Positions 16,667 through 25,125 of a DNA stretch of 32,448 nt are shown here, piece by piece. The notes beneath the pieces were generated by a model that ran no database searches, was not told the origin of the DNA, and was given only the letters and a program-made list of their open reading frames with translations. Each line of letters starts with the position of its first letter. Position 1 is the first letter of the stretch. The position numbers and the translations under genes were made by a program. The DNA comes from Bacteroidota bacterium (lineage in GTDB: Bacteria > Bacteroidota > Bacteroidia > Chitinophagales > Chitinophagaceae): positions 33,407 to 65,854 of the forward strand of contig VBAT01000037.1 in the NCBI GenBank assembly GCA_005884665.1, read 5' to 3'.

Positions 16667-16700
16667 TTTATGGGATGCCTGATTCTATTAGTCTTCTTCT

Positions 16701-16708
16701 TAATTTTG
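16701..16708 (+). promoter_or_regulatory. Candidate -7 box for ffh
   Basis: TAATTTTG is a perfect TAnnTTTG match 83 nt before the ffh ATG and just downstream of the rpoD stem-loop. No TTTG or TTG stands at the expected -33 distance, so the call is tentative. Confidence 0.3.
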
Positions 16709-16791
16709 GGCCTTCAAGTTTACAATGTCAAACGGTTCGTTAATACAATTAATCATCCGTAAATCATCAAACAATCCCATAATCCGCGATT

Positions 16792-18117
16792 ATGTTCAAT
16801 TCGTTACAGGAAAAGCTGGAAAGTGCCTTTAAGAATCTAAAAGGTCAGGCGAGAATCACAGATATCAATATCGCAGCCACGGTAAAAGAGATCCGGCGCG
16901 CACTGGTTGACGCAGATGTCAACTATAAGATAGCCAAGGAATTTACCGACAAGGTGAAGGACAAGGCTGTAGGTGAAAAAGTCATTAACGCTATCAGTCC
17001 CAGCCAGTTAATGGTCAAGATCGTCAAGGATGAGCTCACCGAGCTAATGGGAGGCCAGGAGGCCGGTTTTAATTCCAAGGGGAATCCGGCAGTCATATTG
17101 ATCGCAGGCCTGCAGGGAAGCGGTAAAACGACTTTTAGTGGCAAATTGGCCAGCTATCTTAAAACCAGGAAGGGGCTTTCACCCATGTTGGTGGCCGCTG
17201 ACATCTACCGCCCGGCAGCCATGGAACAGTTAAGGGTCCTGGGTGAGCAGATCGGTGTCGACGTACATATAGAGGAAGAAAATAAGGACGCCGTAGCCAT
17301 CGCCCAAAACGCGATAAAGGAAGCAAGAGGTAAAAACAAGAACGTGGTCATTATCGATACCGCCGGTCGCCTTGCGATCGATGAGGCGATGATGAAGGAA
17401 GTTGCCAATATCCGCGACACGGTCAAACCCCAGGAGATCCTGTTCGTGGTGGACAGCATGACCGGGCAGGACGCCGTAAATACAGCAAAAGCCTTCAACG
17501 ATCGTTTGGATTTTACCGGTGTTGTTTTGACTAAACTGGATGGCGACACGAGGGGTGGTGCAGCTCTTTCCATCAAATACACAGTGCAAAAGCCTATCAA
17601 GTTCGTCAGCAGTGGCGAAAAGATGGATACGCTGGACGTGTTTTACCCCGAGCGTATGGCTCAGCGCATCCTCGGCATGGGGGATATCACAACGCTGGTA
17701 GAAAAAGCCCAGGAACAATTTGATGAAGAGCAGGCTAAAAAACTGGAAGGAAAGATCCGCAAGAATAAATTTGATTTCGCTGACTTTAAAGCCCAGCTCG
17801 AGCAGATAAAAAAAATGGGAAACATGAAGGACCTGCTTGGCATGATCCCCGGGATGGGTAGCAAAATAAAGGATATCGATATCAACGACGATTCTTTTAA
17901 AGGGATTGAAGCGATCATCAACTCCATGACCCCTGAAGAAAGAAGCGACCCTGACCTGATAAATGGGAGCCGCCGCAAACGGATCGCTGCAGGTTGTGGC
18001 AAAGACATCAGCGAGGTCAATGCTTTTATGAACCAATTTGAGCAAATGAGAGACATGATGAAAGGCATGAACAAAATGGGCATGTTTGGGAAAATGATGC
18101 CAGGAATGAAGAGATAG
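16792..18117 (+). CDS. ffh: Signal recognition particle protein (SRP54)
   Basis: 441 residues with the standard N, G and M domains. The N domain covers about 1-90. The GTPase has P-loop GLQGSGKTT (106-114), DTAGRL and TKLDGDTRGGAAL. The M domain from about 325 has LLGMIPGMGSKIKD, NGSRRKRIAAGCG for 4.5S RNA binding, and a methionine-rich tail (FEQMRDMMKGMNKMGMFGKM). It binds signal sequences of nascent chains at the ribosome and delivers them to FtsY and the Sec translocon. It is followed by 218 nt of non-coding sequence before rpsP. Confidence 0.98.
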   Translation: MFNSLQEKLESAFKNLKGQARITDINIAATVKEIRRALVDADVNYKIAKEFTDKVKDKAVGEKVINAISPSQLMVKIVKDELTELMGGQEAGFNSKGNPAVILIAGLQGSGKTTFSGKLASYLKTRKGLSPMLVAADIYRPAAMEQLRVLGEQIGVDVHIEEENKDAVAIAQNAIKEARGKNKNVVIIDTAGRLAIDEAMMKEVANIRDTVKPQEILFVVDSMTGQDAVNTAKAFNDRLDFTGVVLTKLDGDTRGGAALSIKYTVQKPIKFVSSGEKMDTLDVFYPERMAQRILGMGDITTLVEKAQEQFDEEQAKKLEGKIRKNKFDFADFKAQLEQIKKMGNMKDLLGMIPGMGSKIKDIDINDDSFKGIEAIINSMTPEERSDPDLINGSRRKRIAAGCGKDISEVNAFMNQFEQMRDMMKGMNKMGMFGKMMPGMKR

Positions 18118-18137
18118 TTCCTGAGACCCGAGCCTGG

Positions 18138-18175
18138 AGTCAGGAGTCGACAGTCGTTAGTCAATAGTTTTTTTT
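18138..18175. repeat. Degenerate 7-bp tandem array (AGTCnnn) followed by a T8 tract
   Basis: AGTC begins at 18138, 18145, 18152 and 18159, exactly 7 bp apart, and a degraded fifth copy AGTT starts at 18166. The variable three bases differ between copies. Eight T's follow at 18168-18175. It lies 20 nt after the ffh stop. No clear hairpin precedes the T-run, so terminator activity is uncertain. Confidence 0.6.
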
Positions 18176-18239
18176 CCGTGGTGGAAAACACTTTGTTGAT
18201 TCCGAAGACACCTATTTTGGACCATCGAGTCGGGACTGA

Positions 18240-18271
18240 TTTGGCGTTTCACGACCCGCGTCTTATCTTCG
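18240..18271 (+). promoter_or_regulatory. Candidate rpsP promoter
   Basis: TTTG (18240-18243), 20 nt, TATCTTCG (18264-18271) matches the phylum consensus with one mismatch in the -7 box, about 65 nt before the rpsP ATG. A second possible pair, TTTG (18192-18195) and TATTTTGG (18213-18220), lies upstream. Confidence 0.4.
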
Positions 18272-18335
18272 CACCAACCGGTATCAACCGGGGTTTAACA
18301 ATTATTGTTTAATCGCCTTTAAATGTCTATTTAAG

Positions 18336-18779
18336 ATGGCAGCAAAAATCCGACTGCAACGTCATGGGTCAAAAAAACGACCCTTCTACTTCATCGTAGT
18401 TGCCGATGCCCGCAGCCCGCGCGACGGGAAATTCATCCAGAAATTAGGTACGTATAATCCATTGACTGTTCCGGCTACTATTCAGCTGGATCGTCAGAAA
18501 GCTTTGGAATGGCTCAGCAAAGGAGCTACTCCAACCGATACGGTTCGCCGGATCCTTAGCTTTAAAGGAGTATTGTATCTCAAACACCTGCTCCGTGGTG
18601 TTAAGCTGGGTTTGTTTGATGAGGCAACTGCCATGGAAAAATTCACCAAGTGGAGCGCAGAACACGATGCGCAGGTGAAAAAACGCCAGGAAGAAGCATA
18701 CCGCCAAAAAAGAGCCAGACGTCCAATGCCGGGTCGCAGACCTGAGCGGAAGACTGAAGGAAGCGGTAACGAAGGATAA
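18336..18779 (+). CDS. rpsP: 30S ribosomal protein S16
   Basis: 147 residues. The S16 core occupies the first 85 or so: [34 protein letters not shown] and [16 protein letters not shown] basic, low-complexity C-terminal extension follows (about 90-147), longer than the roughly 80-residue E. coli protein, as is common in Bacteroidota. It binds 16S rRNA in the 5' domain and helps 30S assembly. A clear intrinsic terminator follows, cutting it off from rimM. Confidence 0.97.
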   Translation: MAAKIRLQRHGSKKRPFYFIVVADARSPRDGKFIQKLGTYNPLTVPATIQLDRQKALEWLSKGATPTDTVRRILSFKGVLYLKHLLRGVKLGLFDEATAMEKFTKWSAEHDAQVKKRQEEAYRQKRARRPMPGRRPERKTEGSGNEG

Positions 18780-18809
18780 ATAAATTATCCGCATTTCTGA
18801 AAGTTCGTG

Positions 18810-18841
18810 AAGGCGACAACTAATAAGTGTCGCCTTTTTTT
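18810..18841 (+). terminator. Intrinsic terminator between rpsP and rimM
   Basis: AAGGCGACA (18810-18818), a 9-nt loop, TGTCGCCTT (18828-18836) form a perfect 9-bp GC-rich stem. The 3' arm runs into seven T's (18835-18841). It lies 31 nt after the rpsP stop and 14 nt before rimM, so rimM needs read-through or its own start. Confidence 0.85.
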
Positions 18842-18854
18842 ATCGCGGTAAATC

Positions 18855-19373
18855 ATGGTTGAGTATTTCAAAATAGGAAAATTAATAACTGTTCATGGCC
18901 TGAAAGGTGAATTACTGCTGAAACATTCCTTTGGTAAAAAAACTTCCTTAAAAGGATTAGAGGCCATTTTTATCGAAGAAAAAAAGGATTCATTTATTCC
19001 CTGGTTTGTCGAATCAGCCAAAATCAAAAACGAAGAGGAAACATATATTAAGCTGGAAGGGATTGATACAAGGGAATCTGCCGCAAAATTTGTCCAAAAG
19101 GAACTATGGCTGCCAGCAGCAGACTTTAAAAAGTTTGCTGCCAAATCAGCCCCGGCAGGCTTACTGGGCTATTCCGTTATTAATGAAAAAGAAAACATCG
19201 GCGATATACTTGAAGTCATTGAACAACCACATCAGCTGCTTTGCCGCCTGGATATAAAAGGCAAGGAAGCTTTAATCCCTATCAATGAAAGTACGTTGCA
19301 GAAAATTGACCATAAAAAAAAGCAGGTAGTTGTTTCGCTCCCGGAAGGTCTATTGGATATATACCTGGGCTGA
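18855..19373 (+). CDS. rimM: Ribosome maturation factor RimM
   Basis: 172 residues. The N-terminal RimM domain begins YFKIGKLITVHGLKGELLLK, with the family's GxxGLKGE loop, and the C-terminal PRC-barrel begins near residue 98 (GLLGYSVINEKENIGDILEV). It binds S19 and the 30S head during 16S rRNA processing. In most bacteria it sits between rpsP and trmD. Here it follows rpsP across a terminator, and trmD is about 6.6 kb away. It converges on the next gene with 5 nt between stops. Confidence 0.95.
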   Translation: MVEYFKIGKLITVHGLKGELLLKHSFGKKTSLKGLEAIFIEEKKDSFIPWFVESAKIKNEEETYIKLEGIDTRESAAKFVQKELWLPAADFKKFAAKSAPAGLLGYSVINEKENIGDILEVIEQPHQLLCRLDIKGKEALIPINESTLQKIDHKKKQVVVSLPEGLLDIYLG

Positions 19374-19378
19374 CACCA

Positions 19379-20011
19379 TCATTCAATCTTCGTCATTTCT
19401 GATTTTATCGTATTGTTTTTGTCCCTATTATTTAATTCGTATCCCAGGACGGCTCCTTTAATCTGCCGAATGCTCAACCCTGGGTTGACATACCCCGGAA
19501 GATCTTTGGCCACCCATATTTTCAAAGTGCTATCAGTGCTTGCATAGCAAGTACAGGAATGACCCATAATTAGTCTTTTGTCGTCATTTGCATTGAAGGT
19601 TTTTGATCCAGACCACATCACACTAATGACCCACTGTCTTTTTAAAGTATCAAAAACATACACTTTACCTTTTTTGTATAAATACTTTGCATCGGGCATA
19701 TTGATCTTTATATCACTTTCCTCTTCCTGGTCAACTTTATTAGTAGCCAAAATAAATGTGCTATCGGCCCGTGCCTCTACGATCCTCACATAGTCAGCGG
19801 ATAAACCTTGTAAGTTCATTTGCTGTACTAACTGATCTGCAATCTTAGATGAAAAACCCTGGTCTTCTATTTGTTTTCTCACTGATTTTGATATTGAGTC
19901 CGGCATGGGAAAGGATACTGTTTCTTTATATTCACAATGATATTTTCGCTGACCTGCAGCAATCAATGAGAACGCGGAAAACAATAATAAAACCAGTAGT
20001 CGCATAGACAA
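19379..20011 (-). CDS. Secreted protein, possibly GLPGLI-like
   Basis: 210 residues. A signal peptide is clear (RLLVLLLFSAFSLIAAGQ, cleavage near residue 20). The mature part is beta-rich with YHCEYKETV near the start. The C-terminal segment (KIWVAKDLPGYVNPGLSIRQ, then IKGAVLGYEL) has the position and spacing of the GLPGLI signature of a Bacteroidota periplasmic family, but the motif itself is not exact. Two cysteines in HSCTCYAS follow TFNANDDKRLIMG. Function unknown. It is downstream of, and likely cotranscribed with, the 157-residue gene at 20026. Confidence 0.65.
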   Translation of the reverse strand: MSMRLLVLLLFSAFSLIAAGQRKYHCEYKETVSFPMPDSISKSVRKQIEDQGFSSKIADQLVQQMNLQGLSADYVRIVEARADSTFILATNKVDQEEESDIKINMPDAKYLYKKGKVYVFDTLKRQWVISVMWSGSKTFNANDDKRLIMGHSCTCYASTDSTLKIWVAKDLPGYVNPGLSIRQIKGAVLGYELNNRDKNNTIKSEMTKIE

Positions 20012-20025
20012 AGGTTTAATGCTAA

Positions 20026-20499
20026 TTATTTAGGCCCTTTAATAAAATCGGCCAGCAATTTCATGCGGTAATACAGGTTGCTCAGCATCATCGACACATT
20101 GTTCTTTGCATCTACAACACTGCCCTTATTCATCTTCTTGATATTCTTCAGCTCTTCGATCTTTTCATCAATCTTATCGATCAGTTTTTCGGCATCCCAA
20201 CCGATGTATTTTTTATTCCTGTCGTTAAACACGTGATAAGGCTCGATCGTTCCTGCTTTTAATTTCCTGAATTTAAAATTAGCTTTCATCGCCTCGTTGA
20301 TCGCGGTATTGGCGAGCATATCGATCATGATATCAGGGGAAACCTCGTTCAGGTAAGCGTTGTGAAAAATATTGAGGTTGTTTCGCAGCTCCCGCAGCAC
20401 CTGCCTTTTCAATATATCATTTGTCTTTCCTTCTTTGTTCAGAAAAGTGAGAATATCCTTCAGCGGGCCTATGCCTGTTTTTAGCCATTCGAGTTGCAT
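20026..20499 (-). CDS. Conserved hypothetical helical protein
   Basis: 157 residues; family not recognised. It is almost wholly helical and charged, with no signal peptide or membrane segment: LKDILTFLNKEGKTNDILKR, LRELRNNLNIFHNAY, then a probable coiled coil EKLIDKIDEKIEELKNIKKM and a C-terminal helix SMMLSNLYYRMKLLADFIKG. It has no enzymatic motif. The stop lies 14 nt before the start of the secreted gene downstream. A heptamer-phased repeat (20510-20537) begins 10 nt before its ATG and may hold its promoter. Confidence 0.75.
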   Translation of the reverse strand: MQLEWLKTGIGPLKDILTFLNKEGKTNDILKRQVLRELRNNLNIFHNAYLNEVSPDIMIDMLANTAINEAMKANFKFRKLKAGTIEPYHVFNDRNKKYIGWDAEKLIDKIDEKIEELKNIKKMNKGSVVDAKNNVSMMLSNLYYRMKLLADFIKGPK

Positions 20500-20509
20500 A
20501 TATCAATTT

Positions 20510-20537
20510 CAAATATCAAGATACAAGACCCAAATAA
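20510..20537. repeat. Degenerate 7-bp tandem array (CAANANN)
   Basis: Four heptamers stand in a row: CAAATAT, CAAGATA, CAAGACC, CAAATAA, each starting with CAA at 7-bp steps (20510, 20517, 20524, 20531). A further CAA stands at 20504. On the minus strand the units end in TTG, so they could offer several -33-like elements to the 157-residue gene. Confidence 0.55.
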
Positions 20538-20594
20538 ATAAAAAATATTAATTTATAAACCAAAACCTGTTCAAACTTGCGATTTGAATTTTTT

Positions 20595-20637
20595 TTGGTT
20601 CTTGGTCCCGCCAGTTGGCGGGATTGGTTCTTGGTGC
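20595..20637. repeat. Heptamer repeat interrupted by a perfect GC-rich hairpin
   Basis: TTGGTTCTTGGT occurs at 20595-20606 and again at 20624-20635. Each copy is two heptamers of the TTGGTTC type. Between them lies CCCGCCA-GT-TGGCGGG (20607-20622), a perfect 7-bp GC stem with a 2-nt loop. The 11-mer TTTGGTTCTTG is shared with 4958 and 4972. The arrangement looks like a small palindromic element embedded in a tandem array. It is non-coding; the true dinB start is downstream. Confidence 0.65.
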
Positions 20638-20659
20638 TTAAATAGTCATCGTATCTTTG
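20631..20659 (+). promoter_or_regulatory. Candidate dinB promoter using repeat-derived -33
   Basis: TTGG (20631-20634), 17 nt, TATCTTTG (20652-20659) fits the Bacteroidota consensus exactly at -7. The -33 element lies inside the second repeat copy. The GTG start codon at 20665 begins 6 nt after the -7 box, so the message would be leaderless or nearly so. Confidence 0.55.
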
Positions 20660-20664
20660 AAAAT

Positions 20665-21870
20665 GTGACTGAGATCCGAAAACATATTGCGCATTTTGAT
20701 CTTGATTCTTTCTTCGTTTCTGTCGAAATACTCAACAACCCGACGTTAAAAGGAAAGCCCGTTCTCGTGGGCGGCTATGAACGTGGCGTTGTGGCGGCCT
20801 GCAGCTATGAGGCCAGGAAATTTGGGATCCATTCTGCCATGCCGATGAAGAAAGCCTTACAACTTTGCCCGCATGCCATTGTTACCAGCAGCAGCCGCGG
20901 CGACTATAGCAAATATTCAAGATGGGTCACCGAGATCATTGCCTCAAAAGTTCCATTGTTTGAAAAAGCCTCCATCGATGAATTCTATATTGACTTCACA
21001 GGTATGGACAAATTCTTTGGTGCCAGCAAATATGCAAAAGAGCTGAGAGAGTTTATAAAAAAGGAAACAGGTCTTCCCATATCGGGTGGTTTGTCCTCAG
21101 CCCGTTTTATCAGCAAAATGGCAACGAACGAAGCAAAGCCTAATGGATTTTTGGAAGTGCCGCATGGAAAGGAAAAAGAGTTTTTGTGGCCGCTGGGTAT
21201 TGGAAAAATAAATGGAGTTGGCAAACAAACAGAACAACAACTAAAGAATTTCGGCATCTATACGATCGAGGATATTGCCAAAACCCCGATTGAACTGATG
21301 GAAAGATATACGGGAAAATGGGGTGAATCACTCTGGCATAAGGCTCATGGACGTGGCACCGCAGAGATCACTACTGACTGGGAGCAAAAAAGCATGAGTC
21401 ATGAAAACACTTTTGATACAGACCATACCGATGTGGCCTTCCTGCATAGCGAACTCGTTCGCCTGACAGAAAAAACAGCGTATTCACTTCGGGAAGATGA
21501 AAAACTGGCTGGTTGTATAACTGTCAAGATCCGGTATTCGGATTTCGAAACCATTTCAAAGCAGGAGACCATCGACTACACGGCACTGGATGATGTGCTG
21601 ATCGCGAAGGTGAAAGATTTGTTCAATAAGTCATACCAGAAAGACAGGCCTGTCAGGTTATTGGGCGTTCGTTTCAGTCACATGATCCCATTCACCATGC
21701 AAATGAGCCTGTTTGATAATAATATTGAGAAACTCAATCTTTACAAAGCGGTGGATGATATCAAAGACCGCTTTGGAAGCAAGGCGGTGAGCAAAGCTGT
21801 CACTTCGAAATTAACAGAAGGAAGCAACAGGCATACCACCAGGCACAACAAGAAAAAATCTCCGGATTAA
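20665..21870 (+). CDS. dinB: DNA polymerase IV (Y-family translesion polymerase)
   Basis: 401 residues from GTG 20665 (TEIRKHIAHFDLDSFFVSVE follows the initiator). The frame stays open further upstream to a repeat at 20595, but that part encodes repeat sequence and not protein. Catalytic acidic residues are visible in HFDLDSFF and in KASIDEFYID (the SIDE motif). The palm and fingers (GVVAACSYEARKFGIHSAMP), the thumb HhH (LGIGKINGVGKQTEQQL) and the little-finger domain follow. No obvious beta-clamp motif was identified; the tail is basic (NRHTTRHNKKKS). It bypasses DNA lesions at the cost of fidelity. No LexA-like site was recognised upstream. Confidence 0.95.
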   Translation: MTEIRKHIAHFDLDSFFVSVEILNNPTLKGKPVLVGGYERGVVAACSYEARKFGIHSAMPMKKALQLCPHAIVTSSSRGDYSKYSRWVTEIIASKVPLFEKASIDEFYIDFTGMDKFFGASKYAKELREFIKKETGLPISGGLSSARFISKMATNEAKPNGFLEVPHGKEKEFLWPLGIGKINGVGKQTEQQLKNFGIYTIEDIAKTPIELMERYTGKWGESLWHKAHGRGTAEITTDWEQKSMSHENTFDTDHTDVAFLHSELVRLTEKTAYSLREDEKLAGCITVKIRYSDFETISKQETIDYTALDDVLIAKVKDLFNKSYQKDRPVRLLGVRFSHMIPFTMQMSLFDNNIEKLNLYKAVDDIKDRFGSKAVSKAVTSKLTEGSNRHTTRHNKKKSPD

Positions 21871-21929
21871 ATATTTATTGTTCCAGCCTCTCTCCTACCT
21901 TTAAGCCCCTAACTTCAAAAATTTTGATT

Positions 21930-23266
21930 ATGAAAGAATGGAAAGACTACCAGGAAAAGAACAAAGATCGTTTTCTGAATGAAATGCTTGACCTGCTCCG
22001 TATCCCTTCGGTAAGTGCCAAGAGCGAACACAAGGCGGATATGCAGAAATGTGCTGAAGCAGTAAAGAAAAGCCTGCTGGCGGCAGGTTGCGATAAAGCA
22101 GAAGTGATGAAGACCGACGGACATCCTGCAGTATATGGAGAAAAAATTATTGACCCTTCCAAACCTACAGTATTAGTATATGGTCATTATGATGTACAAC
22201 CGCCGGAGCCGTTGGAACTCTGGAATAGCGGCCCCTTTGACCCGGTAATAAAAGATGGTAAGATATATGCAAGAGGTTCTGCGGATGATAAAGGGCAGTT
22301 TTATATGCATGTAAAGGCATTGGAAACCCTGGTGAAAACAAATTCGATGACCACCAACATCAAATTTTTGATAGAAGGAGAAGAAGAAGTGGGTTCACCG
22401 AATCTTGGAAAATTTGTGGCTGCCAACAAATCCCTGTTAAAAGCTGATGTCATTTTAATAAGCGACAGCTCAATGCTGAGCATGGAAAATCCTTCATTGG
22501 ACACAGGCGTCAGGGGTCTTAGCTATATCGAAGTGGAAGTGACCGGAGCCAATCGCGACCTGCATAGCGGAACTTATGGCGGAGCAGTGGCCAACCCCAT
22601 CACTATTTTGGCTAAGATGATCGCCAGTTGTCATGATGAAAATAATCATATCACAATTCCAGGGTTTTATGATGATGTAGTTGTTGCCAGCGCCGAAGAA
22701 AGAGCCCTGATCAATAAAGCACCCTATGACGAAAAGGAATATAAAGATGAACTGGGAGTAAAAGAACTATGGGGTGAAAAAGGTTATACGACATATGAAA
22801 GAACGGGTATTCGTCCGACAATTGAGTTAAACGGGATCTGGGGCGGTTACCAGGGCGAAGGGGCAAAAACAGTATTACCGTCCAAAGCAACAGCAAAGAT
22901 CTCTGCAAGATTAGTTCCCAACCAGTCATCACATAAAATGACTGAAATGTTGCTGAATTATTTCAAAAAGATTGCGCCATCATCAGTTACAGTAAAAGCG
23001 TTTGAACATCACGGTGGCGAACCCTATATGACACATCCAAAGCCGTTGAAACTACGTTTGGCAAAGTGCCAATACCTGTTCGTGGTGGGGGAAGTATTCC
23101 TATCTGTTCGATCCTGGAAAAGGAATTAGGAATAAAGATCGTTTTTATGGGTTTTGGTCTGGATAATGACAACCTTCATTCACCGAATGAAAAATATAAT
23201 ATTGAGAACTATTATAAGGGAATTGAAACTATTCCTTATTTCCATAAGTATTTCGCGGAGGCATAA
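21930..23266 (+). pseudogene. M20-family dipeptidase broken by a frameshifting deletion
   Basis: The 5' frame starts at ATG 21930 and has the M20 zinc-site motifs VYGHYDVQPP, ARGSADDKGQ, EGEEEVGSPN and ISDSS. It is colinear with the family to GGEPYMT near 23030, then runs into an unrelated tail and stops at 23129. The missing C-terminus is in another frame: SKAVETTFGKVPIPVRGGGS from 23036, with the last metal histidine in NLHSPNEKY, ending at 23266. In relatives about 12 residues separate GGEPY from SKA. Here 8 nt remain instead of about 36, a net loss near 28 nt. The product would lack the final histidine ligand and be inactive. This is either a recent pseudogene or an assembly fault. Confidence 0.85.
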
Positions 23267-23327
23267 CACTTGCTGTTTGAAATTATGTTGAGATTAAAAG
23301 AAACCAATGCAATCTCCGATCATGTAT

Positions 23328-23355
23328 AGTTTTTAGTTTTGACTTTTGATTTTTA
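23328..23355. repeat. Degenerate 7-bp tandem array (AGTTTTG)
   Basis: Four heptamers in a row: AGTTTTT, AGTTTTG, ACTTTTG, ATTTTTA (starting 23328, 23335, 23342, 23349). The array ends 3 nt before the GTG start of the S4-domain gene. It is the same design as the arrays at 4959, 18138, 20510 and 20595 but with another sequence. Confidence 0.55.
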
Positions 23356-23358
23356 ACC

Positions 23359-23748
23359 GTGGCTGAAAAAGAAAAACTCCGTCTCGATAAATATCTCTGG
23401 GCAATTCGTTTGTTTAAAACAAGGACCCTGGCTGCTGAAGCCTGCGATAGCGGCAAGGTAAAATTCAGCGGGGCGCAGGCCAAGCCTTCAAAGCACATCA
23501 ACGTGGGTGACGAATATGAAGTAAAAACGGAAGCCAAACGCTGGAGGATCAAGGTAGCGGCCTTATTGCACAATCGTGTAAAATATGAAGAAGCGATCAA
23601 ATACTATATCGATATTACTCCTGCGGAAGAAGTAGAAAGATTACAATACCAGGCTGCCAGCTTTCATACAGGCAAGCGACGGAGCAAGATCGGGAGACCT
23701 ACCAAGAAGGAAAGAAGGGAACTGGATGATTTCTTCGAGGATGATTAG
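23359..23748 (+). CDS. Hsp15-like S4-domain RNA-binding protein
   Basis: 129 residues from a GTG start. The S4 RNA-binding fold lies at the N-terminus: LRLDKYLWAIRLFKTRTLAA, then ACDSGKVKFSGAQAKPSKHI and VGDEYEVK. The C-terminal tail is highly charged (GKRRSKIGRPTKKERREL). This matches Hsp15 (HslR), which in E. coli binds stalled 50S subunits carrying nascent chains and helps recycle them. Alternative starts are not apparent. The gene is convergent with the histidine kinase gene, with the stops next to each other. Confidence 0.88.
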   Translation: MAEKEKLRLDKYLWAIRLFKTRTLAAEACDSGKVKFSGAQAKPSKHINVGDEYEVKTEAKRWRIKVAALLHNRVKYEEAIKYYIDITPAEEVERLQYQAASFHTGKRRSKIGRPTKKERRELDDFFEDD

Positions 23749-25125
23749 TCAACTACCTATTACCGGTAATGTGATCGTAAATTCGATACAGGCGGGTGAT
23801 TGTTCCGTGCGAACTGTGATATCGCCCTTGTGAAGTCCAATGATGCGACGAACTATTGTCAGCCCCAGGCCAAAACCTTCTTCCTTTACAGTATTTGAAC
23901 GACGATAAAAAGGCTCAAATAACCTGCTGATCTCTTCTGTCGATATAGTATCGGCCCTGTTGGTGAAGATCACCTGTACATTTTTTTCGTTAAACACAAA
24001 ACTGACCTTTACCCGTTTATCCGGAGAATACTTACAGCCATTTTCCATTAGGTTTTTAAAGGCTATTTGCAAAAGATGTGGACTGCCAAACACCATAAAC
24101 TCATTTTCATTTTCTGGCAGATCAGGAAAGTCCAGTTCTATATGAAATGATGGATTTTGTTTCATCACCTCGCTATGTGTTTTTATTGCTATTTCATCTA
24201 TGCGCACGTCGTCCAGTTCGATGTCTCCCTGTGTACCTGCCTTGGCGATCTCCAGCAGGTTTCTTGTCAGCTGGTGCAGACCCTTTACGTCTTCCAACAC
24301 CGACAATAATACACGCCGGTATTCGTCGCTGCTTCGCTCCTGCAGCAGCGCGACTTCTACCTGGCTGGATACAGAGGTCAGCGGGGTGGACAGCTCATGA
24401 GAAGCATTTGCAATAAATCTTTTTTGTATCGAGAATGATTCTTCCAGCCTGTTGAGGAGGTCATTGAACGTCACATTGAGATCTTCGAGTTCGTCTTTGC
24501 TTTTACCGGTTGAGAGGCGGTGTGAGAGATTTTGAGAGGTTATGAGGTTAACCTCAGAAATCGTCTCTTTAATTGGCCGGACCAGACGCCGTGAAAATAA
24601 ATAGCCTGCCACCAGGGTAACAAGGATGGCCAGGGGCAGGTAAACAAAAAATATCCGTTCAAGGTTTTGCAGGTATTGCCGGCCGGTAATATCTTCAGCG
24701 GCTACAGCTACGGTAAATTCGGATCCTTGTGAATAATGATACATGAAGACATCTTTTTCCCGGTGACTGTAAAACAGTTCTCCTTTTTCACGGGCGCGGC
24801 TCAATGCACCCGAATCGGGGTAAAAAGGAGTCGTGCTGTTGTCATGGAATTCATAAACCAGCTCATTTTTATTGTTGTATATATCTATGTTCTTGTTCAC
24901 AAGCGTTCCCGGGAGGGAAGCACCCAGTGTTTTGATGAGACTGGCGGTATCTTCTTTAAAAGTGAAATAAAGATTGGCTGAATTGCGACCACGTCCCTGC
25001 AACCGCAGGTGAAAATCGTCTTTTACCTTTTGTTCGGTGATATTATAGACAATGATCGCCATTACCAGCAGGATGCAGGAGACAATACTTGTGAACAGCA
25101 GGTTGATCTTCGAGGTAAGCTTCAT
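23749..25125 (-). CDS. Sensor histidine kinase, HAMP type
   Basis: 458 residues. TM1 at about 8-28 and TM2 at about 158-178 bracket an extracytoplasmic sensor region of about 130 residues. HAMP follows (about 178-230), then HisKA with phospho-acceptor H243 in NASHELSTPLTS. The usual R or K after HEL is S here, a variant seen in this phylum. The ATPase part has the N box around NLMENGCKYSP (358-368), the F box FEPFYRR and the G box GFGLGLTIV (417-425). It autophosphorylates and transfers phosphate to the response regulator encoded upstream. Its ATG overlaps the regulator's stop as TGATG, so the two are translationally coupled. The stimulus is unknown. Confidence 0.95.
   Translation of the reverse strand: MKLTSKINLLFTSIVSCILLVMAIIVYNITEQKVKDDFHLRLQGRGRNSANLYFTFKEDTASLIKTLGASLPGTLVNKNIDIYNNKNELVYEFHDNSTTPFYPDSGALSRAREKGELFYSHREKDVFMYHYSQGSEFTVAVAAEDITGRQYLQNLERIFFVYLPLAILVTLVAGYLFSRRLVRPIKETISEVNLITSQNLSHRLSTGKSKDELEDLNVTFNDLLNRLEESFSIQKRFIANASHELSTPLTSVSSQVEVALLQERSSDEYRRVLLSVLEDVKGLHQLTRNLLEIAKAGTQGDIELDDVRIDEIAIKTHSEVMKQNPSFHIELDFPDLPENENEFMVFGSPHLLQIAFKNLMENGCKYSPDKRVKVSFVFNEKNVQVIFTNRADTISTEEISRLFEPFYRRSNTVKEEGFGLGLTIVRRIIGLHKGDITVRTEQSPACIEFTITLPVIGS

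Noticed and set aside
17230..18045. Long open frame on the minus strand opposite ffh
   Set aside because: It mirrors the codon pattern of ffh, encodes no recognisable domain, and ffh is certain on the plus strand.
20584..20664. Extended N-terminus for dinB
   Set aside because: The extra codons translate a repeat and hairpin; family homology begins at the GTG at 20665, right after a promoter-like box.
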